This document shows, piece after piece, positions 17,014-25,751 of a stretch of 64,000 nt of DNA. The notes beneath the pieces were generated by a model. The model did no database searches. It saw only the letters and a list, made by a program, of their open reading frames with translations, and was not told the origin of the DNA. The stretch comes from a bacterium (lineage in GTDB: Bacteria; Pseudomonadota; Alphaproteobacteria; Caulobacterales; Caulobacteraceae). A program made the translations under genes and the position numbers. The stretch is taken from NCBI GenBank assembly GCA_030824495.1, contig JAVBXP010000077.1, forward strand, positions 1 through 64,000. Direction: 5' to 3'. Within the stretch, counting starts at the first letter, position 1, and each line of letters starts with the position of its first letter.

Positions 17014-18407
17014 TGCGCAGGCTCTCTGTTCTGCTCGCCGCCACTTGCCTCGCCGGTTGTTCGCTGCAGGCGCCCTATGTCCAGCCGCCCTTGCCGGTGC
17101 CGTCCTCATGGCCTGCGGGCGATCCCTATCTGCGCCAGAGCGAAGCCGAGCTGCCCGCGATCAACTATCGCGACGTCTTCACCGACGCCCGGCTGCAGCA
17201 ACTGATCGACCAGGCGCTGGTCAATAACCGGGACCTGCGGGTCGCGGCCGCCAATATCCTGGCGGCGCGCGCGCAGTACCGGATTCAACGCGCCGCTCAG
17301 GTTCCGCAGATCGATCTCGGCGGCCGATACGCCCACACGGGCGGCAAGGGCGGGACGGCGCCGGACGCCTATTCCGTCGACCTCGGCATCACCGCGTTTG
17401 AGATCGACCTCTTTGGCCGGCTCCAGTCGCTCAGCGACGCGGCTTTGAACCGCTATTTCGCGACCGAGGAGGCGGCGCGTTCGACACGGCTGATCCTGGT
17501 GGCCGACGTGGCCGAGGCGTGGCTCACCTATGCGGCGGACGAGAGCCTGTTGCGGATCGCGAGCCAGACGGCGGCCAACGCCGAGCGCAGCGTTCAATTG
17601 ACCAACGCCCGGCTGCGGGGCGGCGTCGCGCCGCGCACCGACCTGCGGCAGGCGGAGACCATCCTCGCCACCGCCCAGGCCGACGTCGCGGCGCTGCGAA
17701 CTGCGGTCGCGCAGGATCTCAACGCGCTTCAACTGCTGCTGGGATCGCCGGTGGACAAGGCGCTACTGCCGAGCTCGATAGACCAGGCCAGCGCAGGCCT
17801 TGCGACCTTGCCTGCCGGTCTCCAATCCAGCGTCCTGCTGCGGCGTCCCGACGTGATGCAGGCCGAATACGGTTTGCGGGCCGCCAACGCCGAGATCGGC
17901 GCTGCCCGCGCCGCGCTGTTCCCGACGATCTCGCTTACCGGCGCGCTCGGCTACGCCACCGGCTCGCTGGCCTCGCTGTTCACCGACGGGGCGTTCACCT
18001 ACTCCGTCGCGCCTCGCGTGGACTATCCGATCTTCCGGGCGGGCGCCGGGCTTGCAGGCGTCGCCCAGTCGCGCGCGCAACGCGACGCGGCCCTGGCGGC
18101 CTATGAAAAGGCGATCCAGGCCGCCTTCAGGGAAACCTCCGACGCGCTCGCCCGGCAAGGCACGATCGCCGACGAACTCGCCGCGCGGCGGACTCAAGTC
18201 GCCGCCGCCGACGATACGTTCCGCCTCACCGAGGCCCGTTACCGGGGCGGGGTCGACACGTTCCTGGCCAGCCTGGTCTCCCAGCGCTCGCTTTACAGCG
18301 CTCAGCAATCCCTGGTGGCGACCCAACTGGCGGCCGGCGTCAACCGGGTGACGCTCTATCGGGTGCTGGGCGGGGACGCCGGGCTGGAATCTCCCCCCAG
18401 CCCCTAA
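17013..18407 (+). CDS. NodT-family outer-membrane efflux lipoprotein (TolC/OprM type)
   Basis: A 464-residue outer-membrane channel. The signal peptide ends in the lipobox LAGC (Cys16), followed by APYVQPPLPVP, typical of OprM/NodT proteins. Two long coiled regions each carry the repeated helical motif (DLRVAAANILAARAQYRIQRA and LRAANAEIGAARAALFPTISL, quoted in part). The ATG overlaps the pump stop as TGATG, so the three efflux genes are translationally coupled. Confidence 0.94.
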   Translation: MRRLSVLLAATCLAGCSLQAPYVQPPLPVPSSWPAGDPYLRQSEAELPAINYRDVFTDARLQQLIDQALVNNRDLRVAAANILAARAQYRIQRAAQVPQIDLGGRYAHTGGKGGTAPDAYSVDLGITAFEIDLFGRLQSLSDAALNRYFATEEAARSTRLILVADVAEAWLTYAADESLLRIASQTAANAERSVQLTNARLRGGVAPRTDLRQAETILATAQADVAALRTAVAQDLNALQLLLGSPVDKALLPSSIDQASAGLATLPAGLQSSVLLRRPDVMQAEYGLRAANAEIGAARAALFPTISLTGALGYATGSLASLFTDGAFTYSVAPRVDYPIFRAGAGLAGVAQSRAQRDAALAAYEKAIQAAFRETSDALARQGTIADELAARRTQVAAADDTFRLTEARYRGGVDTFLASLVSQRSLYSAQQSLVATQLAAGVNRVTLYRVLGGDAGLESPPSP

Positions 18408-18437
18408 CGGGCGGCGGTACGGGAAAGCCCTTAGGGG
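18401..18437 (+). terminator. Hairpin terminator at the end of the efflux operon
   Basis: CCCCTAA (overlapping the stop codon) pairs with TTAGGGG, continued inwards by GGGC/GCCC with one bulge. There is no long T run, so efficiency is uncertain. Confidence 0.5.
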
Positions 18438-18529
18438 ATGGTGCGGAATTCAGCGGCGCGGTGTGCGCCGTTACATAGCTCGACACTCGGCGCGCCTGCC
18501 TGGCCGCCCGGCATCTCCAAGGAGGCCAC

Positions 18530-19882
18530 GTGTCGCCGAACGACCACCAGTTACGTCATGCCCAGCGCAATCTGCCGCGCTATACGAGCTATCCCACCGC
18601 CCTGGCGTTCGAGCCTGCGGCAGAGGCGTTGGCGCCGGTCGACTGGCTGGCGGGGACGCGTGCGGATGATGCGATCTCGGCCTATGTCCACGTCCCGTTT
18701 TGCCGCCGGCTCTGCTGGTATTGCGGCTGCCATACGACGGTCGCCCACGAGTACGACCGGATCGGCGCCTACTACGAAACGGTGATGCGCGAGGTGGATC
18801 TGCTGGCCGACGCCCTGGGCGACCACGCCGGCGCGGCCCACCTGCATTTCGGCGGCGGCAGCCCCAACGCCTTGTCGCCCGAGCACTTCCTGGCCTTGAC
18901 CCGCAAGCTCTCCAGCCGGCTTCGGTTGCGGCGCGGCGCCGAGGTGGCGGTGGAACTGGACCCCGCCTTGCTGTCGCAGGCCTTCATCGAGGCCTTGGGC
19001 GAGGCCGGCGTCACACGGGTCAGCCTTGGTGTTCAAACCTTCGACCCGGCTGTGCAGGCCAAGGTCAACCGGATCCAGCCGTTCGATGCGGTCGCCATCG
19101 CCGTGGAGCGCCTACGCGCCGCCGGCGTCACAGCCATCAATTTCGACCTCATGTACGGTCTGCCGTTGCAGACGCCAGACAGCGTGCGGCGGACGGTCGA
19201 GCTGGCGCTGAGCTTGGACGCCGATCGCATCGCCGTATTTGGCTACGCCCATGTGCCCTGGATGAAGAAGCACCAGGAGGTGATCAAGGACGCCGATCTG
19301 GCCGACGCCATCGGCCGTTGGGCGCAGGCCGACGCCGCCGACGAGGCGCTGGTTGCTGGCGGCTATGTGCGGATCGGCATCGACCACTATGCGAAGCCCC
19401 AGGATGCCCTGGCCAAGGCCGCGGCGACGGGCGCATTGCGTCGCAATTTCCAGGGCTACACGGATGATCCGGCGACGGTGCTTGTGCCGATTGGACCATC
19501 GTCGATCGGCTGCTTCCGCGAGGGCTTCGTTCAGAATGCGGTCGGGACCGACGTGTGGCGCACCGCTATCCATGAAGGCCGGCTACCCCTGGCCCGCAAG
19601 CTACCGGTGAACGCCGAAGATCGGGTGCGGGCGGCCGTGATCGAGCGGCTGATGTGCGACCTGACCGTCGATGTGGCGGCCGTCTGCGCCGCCAACGGCT
19701 ACCCGTCGCACTTCCTGGACGGCTGCATCGAGACGGCGCGAGAATTGGAAGCCGACGGCCTCTGCGTAGTCGTTGGCCGGCGAGTGACTGTGCTTGAGGA
19801 TAACCGGCGGCTGGTCCGCGTCACGGCCGCCTGCTTCGATGCGAGACTGCCGGAAACTCAGCGACATTCGAAGGCCGTCTAG
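18530..19882 (+). CDS. hemN: Oxygen-independent coproporphyrinogen III dehydrogenase
   Basis: A 450-residue radical-SAM enzyme that decarboxylates coproporphyrinogen III to protoporphyrinogen IX without oxygen. The cluster motif PFCRRLCWYCGC (CxxxCxxCxC) sits at ~53-64, followed by HLHFGGGSPNALSPE and FDLMYGLPLQTPDS, both HemN hallmarks. It starts with GTG seven bases after a full AAGGAGG. It lies next to the cbb3 oxidase genes, which fits the haem demand of microaerobic growth, although no FNR box was seen just upstream of it. Confidence 0.93.
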   Translation: MSPNDHQLRHAQRNLPRYTSYPTALAFEPAAEALAPVDWLAGTRADDAISAYVHVPFCRRLCWYCGCHTTVAHEYDRIGAYYETVMREVDLLADALGDHAGAAHLHFGGGSPNALSPEHFLALTRKLSSRLRLRRGAEVAVELDPALLSQAFIEALGEAGVTRVSLGVQTFDPAVQAKVNRIQPFDAVAIAVERLRAAGVTAINFDLMYGLPLQTPDSVRRTVELALSLDADRIAVFGYAHVPWMKKHQEVIKDADLADAIGRWAQADAADEALVAGGYVRIGIDHYAKPQDALAKAAATGALRRNFQGYTDDPATVLVPIGPSSIGCFREGFVQNAVGTDVWRTAIHEGRLPLARKLPVNAEDRVRAAVIERLMCDLTVDVAAVCAANGYPSHFLDGCIETARELEADGLCVVVGRRVTVLEDNRRLVRVTAACFDARLPETQRHSKAV

Positions 19883-19901
19883 CGGCGGCGACCATGCTGT
19901 G

Positions 19902-19932
19902 GCCTCATCCCGGCTTGGCGCCGGGATGAGGC
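19902..19932. terminator. Bidirectional hairpin between hemN and the 76-aa gene
   Basis: GCCTCATCCCGGC pairs perfectly with GCCGGGATGAGGC around a 5-nt loop. It lies between two convergent genes, with no T run. Confidence 0.65.
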
Positions 19933-19951
19933 GAACGCTGGGTTTGCGGTC

Positions 19952-20182
19952 TTAGATCCGCGCCCGCGCGACGGGCGAGGGCCAGAACAACAATGTCAGG
20001 CCGGTCGCCGCGGCGGCGACTCCCACGGCGCACCAGGCGCAGTGGGGCGATGGCCCCTGGCCGCAGATCACCCCCATGGCTTGGATGGCTTTCTGGTGCG
20101 CCAGGGCCTGCGCGGCGCTCACAGCGGCGAGGGACAGGGCGATGCCGGCGCCCCAAGCGCGCAAGGTCTGCGTTCGGTCCAT
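19952..20182 (-). CDS. Small two-helix membrane protein with a cysteine cluster, divergent from ccoN
   Basis: A 76-residue protein with two hydrophobic segments (~10-27 and ~52-66). Between them is VICGQGPSPHCAWCAVG, giving three cysteines and a His in a CX6HCxxC arrangement that could bind a metal or form disulfides. The ATG at 20182 is chosen because the longer open frame upstream has no helix and covers the FixK box. It shares an intergenic region with ccoN that holds a perfect FNR/FixK site, so it is probably expressed with the oxidase. A role in cbb3 assembly or redox sensing is inference only; I do not recognise the family. Confidence 0.6.
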   Translation of the reverse strand: MDRTQTLRAWGAGIALSLAAVSAAQALAHQKAIQAMGVICGQGPSPHCAWCAVGVAAAATGLTLLFWPSPVARARI

Positions 20183-20243
20183 GGCTGGCTCCTGGCTGGC
20201 GGTTGTCCCAGGGCACGATCTGACGCCGAGCATGGTCGGCGCA

Positions 20244-20257
20244 TTGATTGAAATCAA
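20244..20257. promoter_or_regulatory. FNR/FixK box upstream of ccoN
   Basis: TTGATTGAAATCAA matches the anaerobox consensus TTGAT-N4-ATCAA exactly. Its centre is about 68 bp before the ccoN start, which allows a class II activator position. It may also act on the divergent 76-aa gene. A FixK-type regulator is encoded at the other end of the cluster. Confidence 0.9.
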
Positions 20258-20318
20258 GGCGGGTTCCCGCCGTTCGCGCGAAGTGGCCGCGGGCGTTTTC
20301 AGATGACCAGCGGGGACC

Positions 20319-21977
20319 ATGTCTACTCAAACGGCAAGAACAGAGGCGGCGCCCATCGACGCGGTGCTGCTCTTCGTGACAACGGGGGTCCTGGCGTTCG
20401 GCGCCCTGTTGGCCACCGCCCTGTCGGACGACAGGCTTTTCCGATTCCATGGCTGGATGTTCCTGGGCGCGTTCGTGATCGCGCTCTCGGTCATGACCGT
20501 CGCCATCACCTCCGGCCGTCTCCGGTCCCCGCAGACCGAGTATGCCGACGGCGTGGTTCGCGCCGGAGTGATCGCCACCATGTTCTGGGCGGTGGTCGGC
20601 CTGCTGGCGGGGGTGGTGATCGCCGCCCAGCTATCCTGGCCGGCGCTGCTCTATTTCCCTGACCACGGCTGGCTGAACTTCGGGCGGCTACGGCCTCTGC
20701 ACACTTCTGGCGTGGTTTTCGCCTTTGGCGGCAACGCCCTGATCGCGACGTCGTTCTACGTCGTCCAGCGCACCTGCCGCGCCCGGCTCGCGGGCGGCGT
20801 CTGGCCCTGGTTCGTGTTCTGGGGCTACCAGCTCTTCATCGTGCTGGCGGCGACCGGCTACCTGGCCGGCATCACCCAATCGCGCGAATACGCCGAGCCG
20901 GAATGGTACGTCGACCTGTGGCTGACGGCCGTCTGGGTTGCGTATCTCTTCGTTTTCCTGGGCACGCTCTGGAAGCGCAAGGAGCCGCATATCTATGTGG
21001 CGAACTGGTTCTACCTGGCCTTCATCGTCACCATCGCGCTGCTGCACATCGTCAACAACCTGGCGGTTCCGGTCAGCGGCCTGAACAGCCGCAGCGTCTC
21101 GCTGTTCGCCGGGGTCCAGGACGCTCTGATCCAGTGGTGGTACGGCCACAACGCCGTGGGCTTCCTGCTGACCGCCGGCTTCTTGGCGATGATGTACTAC
21201 TTCGTGCCCAAGCGCGCGGAGCGGCCGGTCTATTCGTACCGCCTGTCCATCGTCCACTTCTGGTCGCTGATCTTCATCTACATCTGGGCGGGGCCGCACC
21301 ACCTGCACTACACGGCCCTGCCGCAGTGGGCGCAGACCCTGGGCATGACCTTCTCGATCATGCTGTGGATGCCGTCCTGGGGCGGGATGATCAACGGCCT
21401 GATGACGCTGTCGGGCGCCTGGGACAAGCTGCGCACCGACCCGGTGATCCGGATGATGGCAGTGTCCATCGCCTTCTACGGCATGTCGACCTTCGAAGGT
21501 CCGCTGATGTCGATCCGCGAGGTCAACTCGCTCAGCCACTACACCGACTGGACCATCGGCCACGTGCACTCCGGCGCGCTCGGCTGGGTCGGCTTCATCT
21601 CCTTCGGGGCGATGTACTGCCTGGTGCCGTGGCTGTGGAAGAAGGAGAAGCTCTACTCCAACCGCCTGGCCGAGTGGCACTTCTGGATCGCGACGCTCGG
21701 GATCCTTCTCTACATCTGCGCGATGTGGGTCTCCGGCATCATGGAAGGCCTGATGTGGCGCGAATACACGCCCCAAGGCTTCCTCGCGAACTCCTTCGTC
21801 GAGACCGTCGCGGCCAAGCATATCGAGAACGTCATCCGCACCATCGGGGGTCTCATGTACCTCTCCGGCGCGGTGATCATGTCCTACAACCTGTGGCGCA
21901 CCGTCCGCATGCCCAGCTCCGCGCCCAGCGCGCAGAGCCTGGCGGCGCCCGCGCCCGCGCTCATCGCGGCCGAGTAG
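20319..21977 (+). CDS. ccoN: Cytochrome cbb3 oxidase subunit I
   Basis: A 552-residue, 12-helix catalytic subunit of the high-affinity terminal oxidase; it carries haem b and the haem b3-CuB centre. Conserved CcoN segments include the haem ligand region [27 protein letters not shown] with the CuB/Tyr-His loop, and [18 protein letters not shown] with the His-His CuB ligands. First gene of ccoNOQP, with a FixK box upstream. Confidence 0.97.
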   Translation: MSTQTARTEAAPIDAVLLFVTTGVLAFGALLATALSDDRLFRFHGWMFLGAFVIALSVMTVAITSGRLRSPQTEYADGVVRAGVIATMFWAVVGLLAGVVIAAQLSWPALLYFPDHGWLNFGRLRPLHTSGVVFAFGGNALIATSFYVVQRTCRARLAGGVWPWFVFWGYQLFIVLAATGYLAGITQSREYAEPEWYVDLWLTAVWVAYLFVFLGTLWKRKEPHIYVANWFYLAFIVTIALLHIVNNLAVPVSGLNSRSVSLFAGVQDALIQWWYGHNAVGFLLTAGFLAMMYYFVPKRAERPVYSYRLSIVHFWSLIFIYIWAGPHHLHYTALPQWAQTLGMTFSIMLWMPSWGGMINGLMTLSGAWDKLRTDPVIRMMAVSIAFYGMSTFEGPLMSIREVNSLSHYTDWTIGHVHSGALGWVGFISFGAMYCLVPWLWKKEKLYSNRLAEWHFWIATLGILLYICAMWVSGIMEGLMWREYTPQGFLANSFVETVAAKHIENVIRTIGGLMYLSGAVIMSYNLWRTVRMPSSAPSAQSLAAPAPALIAAE

Positions 21978-21993
21978 GGGCCTTAAGCACACC

Positions 21994-22728
21994 ATGTGGA
22001 AGCATCACACCAAGCTTGAGCGGAACTCACTGCCGCTCGTCATCGCCATCCTGATCGTCGTCTCGATCGGCGGCATTGTTGAGATCGCGCCGCTCTTCTA
22101 TCTGGAGAGCACCATCGAGAAGGTGGAGGGCGTGCGCCCCTACACCCCGCTCGAACTCGAAGGCCGCGACATCTACATCCGCGAGGGCTGCTACACCTGC
22201 CACTCGCAGATGATCCGTCCGCTGCGCGACGAGGTCGAACGCTATGGCCACTACAGCCTGGCGGCCGAGAGCATGTACGACCACCCCTTCCAGTGGGGGT
22301 CGAAACGAACCGGGCCGGACCTGGCGCGCGTCGGGGGCAAGTACTCTGACGGTTGGCACACCGACCACCTGATCGACCCGCGCTCGGTGGTGCCGGAGTC
22401 GGTCATGCCGCCCTACGCCTTCCTGGCCAAGAAGACGCTCGATTACCGGGCCATCGAAGACAAGATCCGCGCCATGACCCGGGTGGGCGTCCCCTACACC
22501 CAGGACATGATCGACAACGCCAAGGAAGACCTGGAGACCCAGGCTGACCCCTTCGCCGCGCCGACCAAGTTCCAGAACCGATATGGCGGCAAGGTCCTGC
22601 AGCGCGACTTCGACGGCGATCCAGATCGCCTGACCGAGATGGACGCCCTGGTCGCCTATCTCCAGATGCTCGGCACCCTGGTCGATTTTTCGACCTACCA
22701 GGCCGAGGCGCCGGAGAACCGGCGATGA
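21994..22728 (+). CDS. ccoO: Cytochrome cbb3 oxidase subunit II (monohaem cytochrome c)
   Basis: A 244-residue membrane-anchored c-type cytochrome. One N-terminal helix (~10-30), then the haem c site [12 protein letters not shown], and an axial Met in the later VMPPYAFL region. Length is standard. It starts 17 bp after ccoN, and its stop overlaps ccoQ (ATGA). Confidence 0.96.
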   Translation: MWKHHTKLERNSLPLVIAILIVVSIGGIVEIAPLFYLESTIEKVEGVRPYTPLELEGRDIYIREGCYTCHSQMIRPLRDEVERYGHYSLAAESMYDHPFQWGSKRTGPDLARVGGKYSDGWHTDHLIDPRSVVPESVMPPYAFLAKKTLDYRAIEDKIRAMTRVGVPYTQDMIDNAKEDLETQADPFAAPTKFQNRYGGKVLQRDFDGDPDRLTEMDALVAYLQMLGTLVDFSTYQAEAPENRR

Positions 22729-22904
22729 GCGACCTGACCTACGAAACCGTGGCGCGCTTCGCCCAGCAGGGCGGGCTGATCTACTTCTCCGCCATCTTCG
22801 CCTGCGGCGTCGCCTACGCGCTGTGGCCTCGGAACGGCCCGGCGTTCAAACGCCTCGCCAAACTTCCCTTACAAGACAATGAGGCTCCCGATGTCGAAGC
22901 GTGA
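22725..22904 (+). CDS. ccoQ: Cytochrome cbb3 oxidase small subunit
   Basis: A 59-residue single-helix protein (hydrophobic ~17-34, [17 protein letters not shown]) with a polar C-terminus containing [11 protein letters not shown]. Size, position between ccoO and ccoP and topology all fit CcoQ, which stabilises the oxidase and its CcoP interaction. The ATG overlaps the ccoO stop, and its end overlaps the ccoP start by 14 bp. Confidence 0.9.
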   Translation: MSDLTYETVARFAQQGGLIYFSAIFACGVAYALWPRNGPAFKRLAKLPLQDNEAPDVEA

Positions 22905-23757
22905 GACCGACGAGGTCACGGGCGTCGAGACCACGGGCCACGAGTGGGACGGCATCCGCGAACTGGACAATCCGCTGCCGCGCTGGTGGCTTTACGTCTT
23001 CTACGCCGGGATCGTGGTGGCCATCGTCTATTGGGTGCTGATGCCGGCCTGGCCGGGCGTCAGCGGCTACACCAAGGGCGTGCTCGGGCAATCGGACCGC
23101 GCCGACGTTGTGCGCGAGCTGCAGGGCCTGAAGGAGCTGCGCGGCGCCCAGGCCGCCAAGCTGCAGAAGGCTTCGCTCGAAGAGATCGAAGCCGATCCAG
23201 AACTCCAGGCCTACGCCCAGGCGATCGGCCAGTCGGTCTTCGGCGACAACTGCGCGACCTGCCATGGCACCGGCGGCGTCGGGACCAAGGGTTACGCCAA
23301 CCTGCGCGACGACGTGTGGCTATGGGGCGGATCGCTGAGCGACATCCACCGGACCATCGAAGTGGGTATCCGAGCGGACCATCCCGACACCCGCTTCTCG
23401 CAGATGCCGGCGTTCGGCCGCGACCAGATGCTGACCTCGGCGCAGATCTCGGACCTGACCGAGTACGTGGTGATGCTCTCGCGGCGCAAGGCCGACGCCG
23501 CCGCGGTGGCGCGCGCCGCGCCGATCTATGAAGCTCAATGCGCGTCGTGCCACGGCCCGGCCGGACTGGGCGACCAGACCAAGGGGGCGCCGAACCTGAC
23601 CGACCAGGAGTGGCTCTACGGTTCCTCGCGCGCCGATATCCGCGGGCAGATCTGGGCCGGCAAGGGCGGCGTCATGCCGTCCTGGAAGAACCGCTTCGAT
23701 CCCGAAACCTTGAAGGCGCTGGCCGTCTACATCCACGCCAACGCCGGGGGGCAATAG
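22891..23757 (+). CDS. ccoP: Cytochrome cbb3 oxidase subunit III (dihaem cytochrome c)
   Basis: About 288 residues: an N-terminal helix (WWLYVFYAGIVVAIVYW), then two cytochrome c domains with CATCHGTGG and CASCHGPAG. It passes electrons to the catalytic subunits. The ATG at 22891 is preferred because TGAGG lies six bases upstream; an in-frame ATG four codons earlier is possible. The N-terminal EVTGVETTGHEWDGIRELDN is typical of CcoP. Confidence 0.95.
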   Translation: MSKRETDEVTGVETTGHEWDGIRELDNPLPRWWLYVFYAGIVVAIVYWVLMPAWPGVSGYTKGVLGQSDRADVVRELQGLKELRGAQAAKLQKASLEEIEADPELQAYAQAIGQSVFGDNCATCHGTGGVGTKGYANLRDDVWLWGGSLSDIHRTIEVGIRADHPDTRFSQMPAFGRDQMLTSAQISDLTEYVVMLSRRKADAAAVARAAPIYEAQCASCHGPAGLGDQTKGAPNLTDQEWLYGSSRADIRGQIWAGKGGVMPSWKNRFDPETLKALAVYIHANAGGQ

Positions 23758-23763
23758 AGCGCC

Positions 23764-25272
23764 ATGACTGTCGTCATAGACCGGACCCAGCCCTCCAAGC
23801 CGGCCCCCACCGGCAAGGGTCCTGTCTCGGCCGCCGCTCGGGTCCGCGCCAGCGGAGGTCCGGGCGGCGGTTTGTACAAGCCGCGTACGCCGATCTATCC
23901 AAAGCTGGTCCATGGCCGGTGGCGGGCGATCAAGTGGGCGGTGCTGATCGCCACCTTGGCGATCTATTACGTGACGCCATGGATCCGCTGGTCGCGGCCG
24001 GGAAACCTTCCCGACCAGGCGGTGCTGGTCGATTTCGCTGGCCGACGCTTTTACTTTTTCGACATCCAGCTTTGGCCACAGGAGGTGCATTTCATCACCG
24101 GCCTGCTGGTGATCGCCGCACTCGCCCTGTTCCTGGTCACGGCGCTGTTTGGCCGGCTGTGGTGCGGCTATTCCTGCCCGCAGACGGTCTGGACCGACCT
24201 GTTCATCTATGTCGAGCGGATGTTCGAAGGCGATCGCAACGCCCGCATGCGGCTCGACGTGGCGCCCTGGTCCTTTAACAAGGCGTGGCGGAAGATCGGC
24301 AAGCACGCGGTCTGGCTGGCGATCGCCTTCGCCACCGGCGGCGCATGGATCTTCTACTTTCATGATGCGCCGAGCCTGTTGAGCGACTTCTGGATCGGGC
24401 AGGGCCCCATCACTGGCTACGTCTTCGCCGCCCTGCTGACCTTCACGACCTATGTCTTCGCCGGAATGATGCGCGAACAGGTCTGCGTCTACATGTGCCC
24501 GTGGCCGCGCATCCAGGGCGCGATGCTCGACACTAATTCGCTGCAGGTGACCTATCGCCATGACCGGGGCGAGCCGCGCGGCGCCCACAAGAAGGGGACC
24601 GATTGGAGCGGGCGCGGCGACTGCGTCGACTGCAACCAGTGCGTCACCGCCTGCCCCATGGGCATCGACATCCGCGATGGCTCACAGCTTGAGTGCATCA
24701 ACTGCGGCCTCTGCATCGACGCCTGCGATGAGGTGATGATCAAGGTCGATCGCCCGACCGCCCTGATCGCCTATGACACCGACGCTGCGGTCGAGGCTCG
24801 GGCCGCCGGACGCCCGGCTGTCTACCGCTTGGTACGCTCGCGGACGGTGTTCTACGCCGTAGCCCTGGCGGCGGTGTCGGCCTTGATGGTCTGGGGTTTG
24901 GCGACACGCACGACGCTTGACCTGCACGTGCTGCGCGACCGCAATCCGGTGTTCGTGCGTCTGCACGATGGCGCTGTTCGCAACGGCTACACCTTGAAGG
25001 TCGCCAACCGCAGCTTCCAGCCTGAGCGGATGACGATCGCCCTGGAGGGACAGCCCGCCGCGGTGCTGAAGACGCCGGGATCGACCGCGACCGCCAAGAC
25101 CATCGCGGTCGAGGTTCCGGCCAACGAAGTCCGCGCCGTTCGTGTGTTCGTCAGCTTGCCGCCTGAGGCGCTGAGCGCGCCGAACCTGCCGGCGACCTTC
25201 GTTGTGCGGTCGTCGCGCGAGGAGACGCGGACCGCCACCACCTTCCTGTCTGGAGCTGCGAACAGCCAATGA
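23764..25272 (+). CDS. ccoG: cbb3 oxidase accessory protein, 4Fe-4S membrane protein (FixG/RdxA)
   Basis: A 502-residue membrane protein with several helices and two ferredoxin-type clusters: CVDCNQCVTACPMGIDIR and CINCGLCIDACDEVM. CcoG proteins act in delivery of copper to cbb3 oxidase by reducing it. The C-terminal ~130 residues form the Ig-like FixG domain. It begins 6 bp after ccoP and opens the ccoGHIS assembly set. Confidence 0.95.
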   Translation: MTVVIDRTQPSKPAPTGKGPVSAAARVRASGGPGGGLYKPRTPIYPKLVHGRWRAIKWAVLIATLAIYYVTPWIRWSRPGNLPDQAVLVDFAGRRFYFFDIQLWPQEVHFITGLLVIAALALFLVTALFGRLWCGYSCPQTVWTDLFIYVERMFEGDRNARMRLDVAPWSFNKAWRKIGKHAVWLAIAFATGGAWIFYFHDAPSLLSDFWIGQGPITGYVFAALLTFTTYVFAGMMREQVCVYMCPWPRIQGAMLDTNSLQVTYRHDRGEPRGAHKKGTDWSGRGDCVDCNQCVTACPMGIDIRDGSQLECINCGLCIDACDEVMIKVDRPTALIAYDTDAAVEARAAGRPAVYRLVRSRTVFYAVALAAVSALMVWGLATRTTLDLHVLRDRNPVFVRLHDGAVRNGYTLKVANRSFQPERMTIALEGQPAAVLKTPGSTATAKTIAVEVPANEVRAVRVFVSLPPEALSAPNLPATFVVRSSREETRTATTFLSGAANSQ

Positions 25273-25751
25273 CGCCGCCGAACGAATCTCGATTCCGCAT
25301 CAGCGGGCGCCACGTCCTCTTCGCGGTCATCGCCTTCTTCGGGGTGATCATCGCCGTGAACGCCTACTTCCTGGTCGCGGCCTATCGCACCTTCCCGGGC
25401 CAGGTGTCCGAGACGCCGTATGAGGACGGGATAGGCTTCAACCGCACCGTCGCCCAGCGTCGCGCCCAAGCCGAACTCGGCTGGAGCGCGACGGCGACGA
25501 ACACGTCGCAGGGCGTCGAGGTCGATCTGCGTGACCGCGCCGGCAAGCCACTCCAGGGCCTGAAGGTCGAGGGCGTGTTGCGGCGTCCCGCCACCCAGGC
25601 GGGCCAGATTGGCCTGAAGTTCTCCGAAGTCTCCGCCGGCCGCTATGTCGCCAAGGCCGGCCCCGGCTCGGGGGCCTGGGATCTGCATTTCGCCGCCCAA
25701 GGCGCCGGGGCGGAGCTCTTTGAAGGGGAGCGCCGACTGACATGGCCATGA
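25269..25751 (+). CDS. ccoH: FixH-family cbb3 assembly protein
   Basis: A 160-residue protein with one N-terminal helix (~13-35, HVLFAVIAFFGVIIAVNAYF) and a periplasmic domain. The motif PYEDGIGFNRTVAQRRAQAELGW is the FixH signature (quoted in part: GxxFN..I..RxAQ..LGW). Its start overlaps the ccoG stop (ATGA), and its end overlaps the ATPase gene. Confidence 0.92.
   Translation: MTPPNESRFRISGRHVLFAVIAFFGVIIAVNAYFLVAAYRTFPGQVSETPYEDGIGFNRTVAQRRAQAELGWSATATNTSQGVEVDLRDRAGKPLQGLKVEGVLRRPATQAGQIGLKFSEVSAGRYVAKAGPGSGAWDLHFAAQGAGAELFEGERRLTWP

Noticed and set aside
18408..18529. FNR/FixK box upstream of hemN
   Set aside because: Searched because of the context; no half-site pair was found.
20688..21995. 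435-codon minus-strand frame opposite ccoN
   Set aside because: An antisense artefact, very rich in Arg, Asp, Gln and Gly; ccoN is unmistakable on the other strand.
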